From positions 1 through 10,681 of the forward strand of contig JAKMFM010000053.1 in assembly GCA_022425445.1 (NCBI GenBank): a stretch of DNA of 10,681 nt. Direction: 5' to 3'. Shown here piece by piece: positions 6,507-10,681 of this stretch. Made by a program: the position numbers and the translations under genes. Source of the stretch: Planktomarina sp. GTDB lineage: Bacteria; Pseudomonadota; Alphaproteobacteria; Rhodobacterales; Rhodobacteraceae. Position 1 is the first letter of the stretch. Each line of letters opens with the position of its first letter. The notes below the pieces were generated by a model, which was not told where the DNA came from, did no database searches, and worked only from the letters and a program-made list of their open reading frames with translations.

Positions 6507-6734
6507 TTAGGATTTGTCTTTTTCCGAGTCAGGCGTCACATCTTTTGCGCCCTCAGATGCCGCTTCCTCAATCTCTTGCTGACCGTCGTTGACGCCTTTT
6601 TTAAAGGCAGTGATGCCTTTGCCCATTTCGCCCATCATGGCAGAAATTTTTCCACGGCCGAACAGAACCAATACCACAAGGGCGATGATCAAATAGCCCA
6701 TTGGAGGGATGTTTGTAAGAAATGCAGGGGTCAT
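6507..6734 (-). CDS. tatA: Sec-independent translocase subunit TatA
   Basis: TatA oligomerises to form the translocation pathway for folded twin-arginine substrates. The 75 residues comprise a short N-terminal extension, one membrane helix ending LVLFGRGK (22-29, the FG hinge being diagnostic), an amphipathic helix ISAMMGEMGKGITAFKKG (30-47) and an acidic tail. The ATG at 6734 has a good ribosome-binding site (GAGGAT, complement of 6742-6747, 7 bases upstream). Met12 would remove only the extension and has no such site. E. coli Gln8 corresponds to Gly13 here. It is the first gene of tatABC-DUF815 and is divergent from a WYL regulator, with 116 bases between starts that must hold the operon promoter. 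I could not pick a convincing -35/-10 pair. Confidence 0.93.
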   Translation of the reverse strand: MTPAFLTNIPPMGYLIIALVVLVLFGRGKISAMMGEMGKGITAFKKGVNDGQQEIEEAASEGAKDVTPDSEKDKS

Positions 6735-6830
6735 GTCGTGTATCCTCAGATGAAATGTTGCCTGTTTCTAAGCCAGTTGCGCCGCAGCAGAAAGCGGCTT
6801 TACAGGATTTTGTCGTTGTATGGAAACTCA

Positions 6831-6850
6831 ACTGCCATTATTCTGTCAGT
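6831..6850. promoter_or_regulatory. Operator-like inverted repeat abutting the regulator start codon
   Basis: ACTGCCA (6831-6837) and TGTCAGT (6844-6850) form a 7-bp dyad with a 6-base centre and one symmetric mismatch, i.e. ACTGnCA-N6-TGnCAGT. It ends exactly at the base before the ATG of the HTH/WYL regulator. Its position suggests autoregulation by that protein. It is 97 bases from the tatA start, so it could also affect the divergent operon. Confidence 0.45.
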
Positions 6851-7534
6851 ATGGCACGCAAAGACCGTCTTTTCTCCCTCATACAGATCCTGCGCGACGG
6901 AAATCTCTACCGGGCTTGCGATTTGGCAGAGCTTGTGGGCGTATCGCTTCGCACGCTGTATCGGGATTTGGACACTTTGGCGACCTCTGGAGTCCCCATT
7001 CGCGGCGAACGTGGCCTCGGATATCAAATCACCGCCGCCTACACGCTGCCGGCGCTTAACTTAACAAAAACCGAGCTAGAGGCGCTGCATTTGGGATTGG
7101 CGGCTGTGGGCGAAAGTGACGATGCCGAATTATCGACCGCGGCAAAAGCTCTGTCACGCCGTATAGACGGGGTATTGCCAGAAGACAGCGCTGCCGCCTC
7201 AGGGTGGTCCTTTGCCACCTACCCTTTCGCTGATGCCGCCCGCGGATTTCAGCATATGCCAAAACTCAGACAGGCCATTCGGGCAAAACAGTTGATGCAG
7301 ATTATGCTTGGCGATCAAACATTGCTTTTACGACCTTTGGCGTTGGATTATTGGGGGCGCCTGTGGACCCTAGCCGCTTGGAGTAACAGCGCGCAGAGTT
7401 TTGTCACCCTCCGGGTGGATGAAATTACGAGGCTTGACGCAATGCCGGGCGTATTTGTTGATGAGCCGGGCAAATCCTTGGTTGATTATTTGGCTTGGAG
7501 CAAACATCCCAATAGAACGCGACATCGGACCTAA
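6851..7534 (+). CDS. HTH/WYL-domain (YafY-type) transcriptional regulator
   Basis: The 227-residue DNA-binding regulator has an N-terminal winged helix-turn-helix at about residues 4-60 (RLFSLIQILR, then DLAELVGVSLRTLYRDLDTL at 24-43, then the GERGLGYQI wing). The C-terminal part resembles a WYL domain: KLRQAIRAKQLMQIML (138-153), LLLRPLALDYWGRLWTLAAW (158-177) and the TLRVDEITRL strand (186-195). The signature Trp-Tyr-Leu reads Trp-Thr-Leu (172-174). The ATG at 6851 fits the family N-terminus. The frame stays open upstream to 6722, but that stretch is not homologous-looking and would run into tatA. No Shine-Dalgarno precedes 6851, so it may be translated leaderless. It converges on the ABC ATPase with 13 bases between. 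Its target and any ligand are unknown. Confidence 0.88.
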   Translation: MARKDRLFSLIQILRDGNLYRACDLAELVGVSLRTLYRDLDTLATSGVPIRGERGLGYQITAAYTLPALNLTKTELEALHLGLAAVGESDDAELSTAAKALSRRIDGVLPEDSAAASGWSFATYPFADAARGFQHMPKLRQAIRAKQLMQIMLGDQTLLLRPLALDYWGRLWTLAAWSNSAQSFVTLRVDEITRLDAMPGVFVDEPGKSLVDYLAWSKHPNRTRHRT

Positions 7535-7547
7535 GCGGATATGCCCG

Positions 7548-8624
7548 TCACGCAGAGCGTGGAAAGACGTAGCAATTCTTCCGCGGAGCCAGCAGCCAAA
7601 AGAGCGTGCCCGGCTTTGGCAAAAATACCGAAGGCACCGACGCAGTCAGAACTTCGTCCTGCTCAAGTTTGAAATCTACCAATGAATTTTGCCCTAAAAA
7701 ACGCGCGCGCACAACTGTGGCACGCGCCGCATGGCCCATCGCATCCGTTGGGCTCGGGCCTTGACCGGCACGGTCGAAATCGATGCGAATATGTTGCGGG
7801 CGGATCACAATATCTAATATGGTGCCATCAGGATGACCGGGAGCAAAAAATTCGCCAAAGGGTGTTTTGGCCAAGACTCCCTTAACTTCACCCGTCATGA
7901 CGTTGATATTACTAAAAAATGACGCAGCATCCTTATCAACTGGTGAATTGTAAATTGTATAGGGTGCGCCCTTTTGCACAAGTTTGCCATTCCGCATGAG
8001 GGCGATCTCATCGGCCATTTTCATCGCCTCGCCAGGGTCATGCGTTACCATCAAAACTGCCGTACCCGCTTCGCGCAGCACCTCGAGTGTCTCATCGCGG
8101 ATGCCATCGCGTAGTCGATCATCTAGGCCGGAAAACGGCTCATCAAGCAACATGATTTTTGGTCCCGGCGCGACCGCCCGCGCCAAGGCCACCCGCTGCT
8201 GCTCGCCGCCAGATAATTCATGAGGCATCTGAGCGCCATATCCGGCCAAGTCGACCCGCTCTAACAGCTCTTCTGCCCGCATGCGGCGCGCGGATTTTGC
8301 GCCCTTCAGGCCAAAAGCGACATTCTCCCAAACGGATAAATGTGGAAACAATGCAAAATCTTGGAACATCATGCCGATATTGCGCAGCTCTGGTGGTTGC
8401 GAGCGCGCACCATCACAGATTAATGCACCATCTATGAACACTTCACCCGCGTCTTGCTGCTCAACCCCCGCAACAATGCGCAACGTGGTCGATTTCCCGC
8501 AGCCCGACGGACCCAAAAGGCAGGTCACCTGCCCCGGTTCAAGCCGCAGGCTGACATCATCCACCGCAGATTGACCGGCAAATCGGCGCGACAAGTTACG
8601 GATTTCAAGTCTCGGATTCGACAA
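7548..8624 (-). CDS. ABC transporter ATP-binding protein, FbpC/PotA-like (import type)
   Basis: The 358-residue nucleotide-binding subunit has Walker A GPSGCGKST (38-46), Q-loop Gln88 in MMFQDFALFPHLSVWENVAF, signature LSGGEQQ (137-143), Walker B IMLLDE (157-162), D-loop SGLDD (165-169) and H-loop His195 in VMVTHD. The C-terminal third (about 240-358) is a TOBE-like domain with VIRPQHIRI (273-281). This architecture is typical of iron(III), thiamine, phosphate-ester or polyamine importers; the substrate cannot be told. No permease or binding protein is adjacent, so it is an orphan here. The start is a TTG: an in-frame TGA lies a short way upstream and no ATG or GTG intervenes. It follows the methyltransferase by 55 bases on the same strand and may be cotranscribed with it. 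Confidence 0.92.
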   Translation of the reverse strand: MSNPRLEIRNLSRRFAGQSAVDDVSLRLEPGQVTCLLGPSGCGKSTTLRIVAGVEQQDAGEVFIDGALICDGARSQPPELRNIGMMFQDFALFPHLSVWENVAFGLKGAKSARRMRAEELLERVDLAGYGAQMPHELSGGEQQRVALARAVAPGPKIMLLDEPFSGLDDRLRDGIRDETLEVLREAGTAVLMVTHDPGEAMKMADEIALMRNGKLVQKGAPYTIYNSPVDKDAASFFSNINVMTGEVKGVLAKTPFGEFFAPGHPDGTILDIVIRPQHIRIDFDRAGQGPSPTDAMGHAARATVVRARFLGQNSLVDFKLEQDEVLTASVPSVFLPKPGTLFWLLAPRKNCYVFPRSA

Positions 8625-8679
8625 CAGAAGCGCCCAACTGACAAAAACACTAAGGCTTATGTATGTGGCATGCAGGGAT

Positions 8680-9720
8680 TTAGCAACAGCTCACCTCTGC
8701 GGCATCAGCTTCAAAAGGAGACGCCGCACCGCAGCCTTCAAAGATGCCGTAATGTTTGTCAAAATTGCCGATGAAGTCAAAATACGCCGCGAAGCGCGTT
8801 TGCGCCAGCATATTCCAAGTGTTGCCACAGACCGGGAAGACCTTACCGGTTTCAATCCAATGGTGCCCATCCAAAGGCAACCCATGGGGGCAATTTTCAA
8901 TCGTCCCCTTGTAGATCACCGCCTGCCCGTAGTCCTCACAATCACTTTCCAAATCCGCCAATTTCCATAGACGATAGGTGGCGGAGGTGAATTGAAGCGG
9001 CGCAACCGCAGCTTCCAACACCGGATTTTCAATTGTGATTGGACGATGGGTGACCAACCGCGGATCTGTGAAGCCTGCTAATTTCGCAAACTTCAGAAAA
9101 TCGTTCCAATACAGCGCGCCAGACAGGCATTCGCCGTAGAGCACCTCATCACGCGCCATAGCTTCTGGCACGCGACGATCTGCATAGACATCGGAGAAAT
9201 ACATCTCACCGCCAGATTTCAGCAAATTATAGGCCCCTCTCAATACCGCTTGCTTATCCGTCGCAAGATTGACCACACAATTTGACACAATGACGTCAAA
9301 GGACCCAGGCTCCAGCGGTAAATCTGCCAGATTTTCAATGTAACCCTTGTGAAACGCAACATTTGACGCCCGATATCCGAACGCCTGCCGATGGTAGTCT
9401 TGATAGCTGCGAGCCACATCCAGTTGCTCATCGGTCATATCCACACCGACCACAAAGCCCTTTTCGCCGACCATTTGCGATAGCGCATAAACATCCCGGC
9501 CCGCACCGCAACCAAGATCTAAGACCCGTGCGCCCTTGAGTGCTTCCGGCGCAATCAAACCGCAGCCATAATAGCGCATCAGAACTTCATCATGCAGCTG
9601 CGCCAAGACTTTTTTCAACCAACCGGGCATTTCGGCCGGCTCGCAGCACGCATTGGTTTGAAGATCGGCAGAAGACTGCAAGGTTTTACCGTAATACTCT
9701 TGCACGTTTTCATGTTTCAT
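8680..9720 (-). CDS. arsM: Arsenite methyltransferase (ArsM-type SAM methyltransferase)
   Basis: ArsM transfers methyl groups from SAM to trivalent arsenic, giving methylated, partly volatile species. The SAM-binding motif VLDLGCGAGRD is at 66-76 of 346 residues, with VVGVDMT at 90-96. The four cysteines of the CmArsM family are represented: C25 or C26, C53 (YYGCG), C148 (SNCVVNL) and C198 (GECLSGA). The 28/95/50 spacing is close to the family's 28/102/50. The C-terminal domain is Cys-rich (C261, C277, C298, C330) and ends in SCC. The ATG at 9720 is chosen because AAGGG (complement of 9728-9732) lies 7 bases upstream and MKHENVQEYYG fits the family start. An in-frame ATG at 9738 and TTG at 9750 lack such a site. 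A TACAAT -10-like box occurs at 9753-9758 without a good -35. No arsR, arsB or arsC is adjacent. Confidence 0.85.
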   Translation of the reverse strand: MKHENVQEYYGKTLQSSADLQTNACCEPAEMPGWLKKVLAQLHDEVLMRYYGCGLIAPEALKGARVLDLGCGAGRDVYALSQMVGEKGFVVGVDMTDEQLDVARSYQDYHRQAFGYRASNVAFHKGYIENLADLPLEPGSFDVIVSNCVVNLATDKQAVLRGAYNLLKSGGEMYFSDVYADRRVPEAMARDEVLYGECLSGALYWNDFLKFAKLAGFTDPRLVTHRPITIENPVLEAAVAPLQFTSATYRLWKLADLESDCEDYGQAVIYKGTIENCPHGLPLDGHHWIETGKVFPVCGNTWNMLAQTRFAAYFDFIGNFDKHYGIFEGCGAASPFEADAAEVSCC

Positions 9721-9834
9721 CAAAAAGCCCTTTTCCATGGTTAGATTCAAAAATTGTAGCGCAATGCATCCCCAGTAAGCGCCCCATCCTTGGTCATGCG
9801 CTTGGACAGGAAAGCTCTACGCTGCGTGATCCTT

Positions 9835-10614
9835 CTAAATTGTGGCGTTTGTCGCGCCGCCGTCTAGCAAAATATTTTGCCCCACCATAAATCCCGCGTG
9901 TTGAGAGCATAAAAACGCACAGGCCGCGCCGAATTCTTCAGCCGTGCCATAGCGGCGGGCGGGAATCGTGGCTTGGCGCTGTTTCTGCGCTTGTTCCATG
10001 GTGATGCCTTGGGCCTTTACGATGACACTGTCGAGCGAGACCGCCCGGTCCGTGGCATGAATGCCAGGCAAAAGATTGTTAATCGTCACGCCATGTTCGG
10101 CCACTTGCCGCGCCGTTCCGGCAACATATCCGGTCAACCCTGTACGAGCCGCATTGGACAGGCCAAGGACCCCGATCGGCGCTTTCACAGATTGGCTGGT
10201 GATATTCACCACCCGCCCCCAGCGGCGGTCCATCATTGCCGGCAGGCAGGCTTTCATGAGCGCAATCGGAGTTAACATATTGGCGTCGAGTGCTGCGATA
10301 AAATCAGCGCGATCCCAATCGGACCATAGCCCTGGCGGCGGCCCCCCGGCATTGGTCACCAAAATATCGATATCACCGGCGGCGGTCAGCAAAATCGCTT
10401 GACCCTCAGCTGTGGTCACATCGCAGGCAACTTCCGTGACCACTACTCCATAGGTAGATCTAATCTCAGAGGCTGTGGCGGCCAAAACCTCGGCATTTCG
10501 CCCGTTGATGACCAGCTGAACACCCTCACCAGCCAAAGCCTCCGCACAGCCCCGCCCCAGACCTTTTGAGGAGGCGCAAACCAGAGCTTTCTTGCCAGAA
10601 ATTCCCATATCCAT
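9835..10614 (-). CDS. SDR-family protein lacking the catalytic Tyr/Lys
   Basis: This 259-residue Rossmann-fold protein is usually annotated 3-oxoacyl-ACP reductase-like. The cofactor loop reads CASSKGLG (13-20) in place of TGxxxGxG, with NAG at 88-90, Asn112, and Ser140 in VVNITS. The C-terminal MVGQNILLDGG (243-253) is typical of classical SDRs. The YxxxK positions read S153-N-A-A-R157, so Tyr and Lys are both replaced. LSNxxR at this place is, as I recall, a recurring variant subfamily, so this is probably not a damaged gene. Oxidoreductase activity by the standard mechanism is doubtful. The ATG at 10614 is supported by AAGGA (complement of 10623-10627), 8 bases upstream. The gene reads towards arsM with 114 bases between. 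Its pathway is unknown. Confidence 0.88.
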   Translation of the reverse strand: MDMGISGKKALVCASSKGLGRGCAEALAGEGVQLVINGRNAEVLAATASEIRSTYGVVVTEVACDVTTAEGQAILLTAAGDIDILVTNAGGPPPGLWSDWDRADFIAALDANMLTPIALMKACLPAMMDRRWGRVVNITSQSVKAPIGVLGLSNAARTGLTGYVAGTARQVAEHGVTINNLLPGIHATDRAVSLDSVIVKAQGITMEQAQKQRQATIPARRYGTAEEFGAACAFLCSQHAGFMVGQNILLDGGATNATI

Positions 10615-10681
10615 TGTCTATTTCCTTGTTAAGTATTTACCACACATACCATTTGTGATCGGTGCATGACACCGGCTCCTG

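Noticed and set aside
5875..6592. Long plus-strand open frames opposite tatB and the tatC start, rich in Phe, Leu, Arg and Ala
   Set aside because: They mirror the Lys/Ala/Pro-rich TatB tail on the complementary strand; the minus-strand tatB/tatC genes are unambiguous.
6594..6608. GCCTTT-TTT-AAAGGC palindrome
   Set aside because: It lies inside tatA and encodes the conserved AFKKG segment; a terminator there would cut the operon's first gene, so it is most likely chance.
10638..10674. TACCA direct repeats 9 bases apart and a CGGTG-N5-CACCG dyad upstream of the second SDR
   Set aside because: Arms are only 5 bp, and no promoter boxes could be placed around them; too weak to call an operator or terminator.
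7535..10681. Possible arsenic-resistance or defence island
   Set aside because: Only arsM is arsenic-related; no other ars gene, integrase, nuclease, toxin-antitoxin or transposase is visible, and base composition does not change obviously.

Overview
The window looks like a chromosomal segment of a marine alphaproteobacterium of the Rhodobacteraceae/roseobacter group. This rests on the TatA/TatB/TatC sequence style, a DUF815 ATPase fused by overlap to the tat operon, and a moderate GC content (a bit above 50% by eye). I cannot name a genus. Coding density is very high: no gene-free stretch exceeds about 120 bases, and I see no tRNA, rRNA, CRISPR array, insertion sequence or phage gene.

Layout. 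(1) 1-1530, plus strand: the C-terminal part of purF (purine synthesis), then a small divergent short-chain dehydrogenase with a heat-shock-type promoter candidate at its start. (2) 1621-4202, plus strand: surE, pcm and an NlpD-like lipoprotein, the same order as the E. coli surE-pcm-nlpD(-rpoS) cluster. These are survival/repair functions (nucleotidase, isoaspartyl repair) plus a probable regulator of septal murein amidases. (3) 6734-4221, minus strand: tatA-tatB-tatC and a DUF815 AAA+ ATPase. The last three genes are joined by 4-bp ATGA overlaps and form one twin-arginine translocation operon. It converges on the nlpD-like gene with only 18 bp between. (4) 6851-7534, plus strand: an HTH/WYL (YafY-type) regulator divergent from tatA, with a clear dyad abutting its start codon. 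(5) 10614-7548, minus strand: a divergent SDR lacking the Tyr/Lys catalytic pair, an ArsM-type arsenite methyltransferase with all four expected cysteines, and an orphan FbpC-like ABC ATPase.

Most of this is conserved housekeeping. I found no convincing evidence of a wholly new system. The points most worth a second look are the operator-like dyad between the WYL regulator and tatA, the sigma-32-like promoter that would give a leaderless SDR transcript, the degenerate LytM site in the NlpD-like protein, the two SDRs with missing catalytic residues, and the stand-alone arsM followed by an ABC ATPase without partners.
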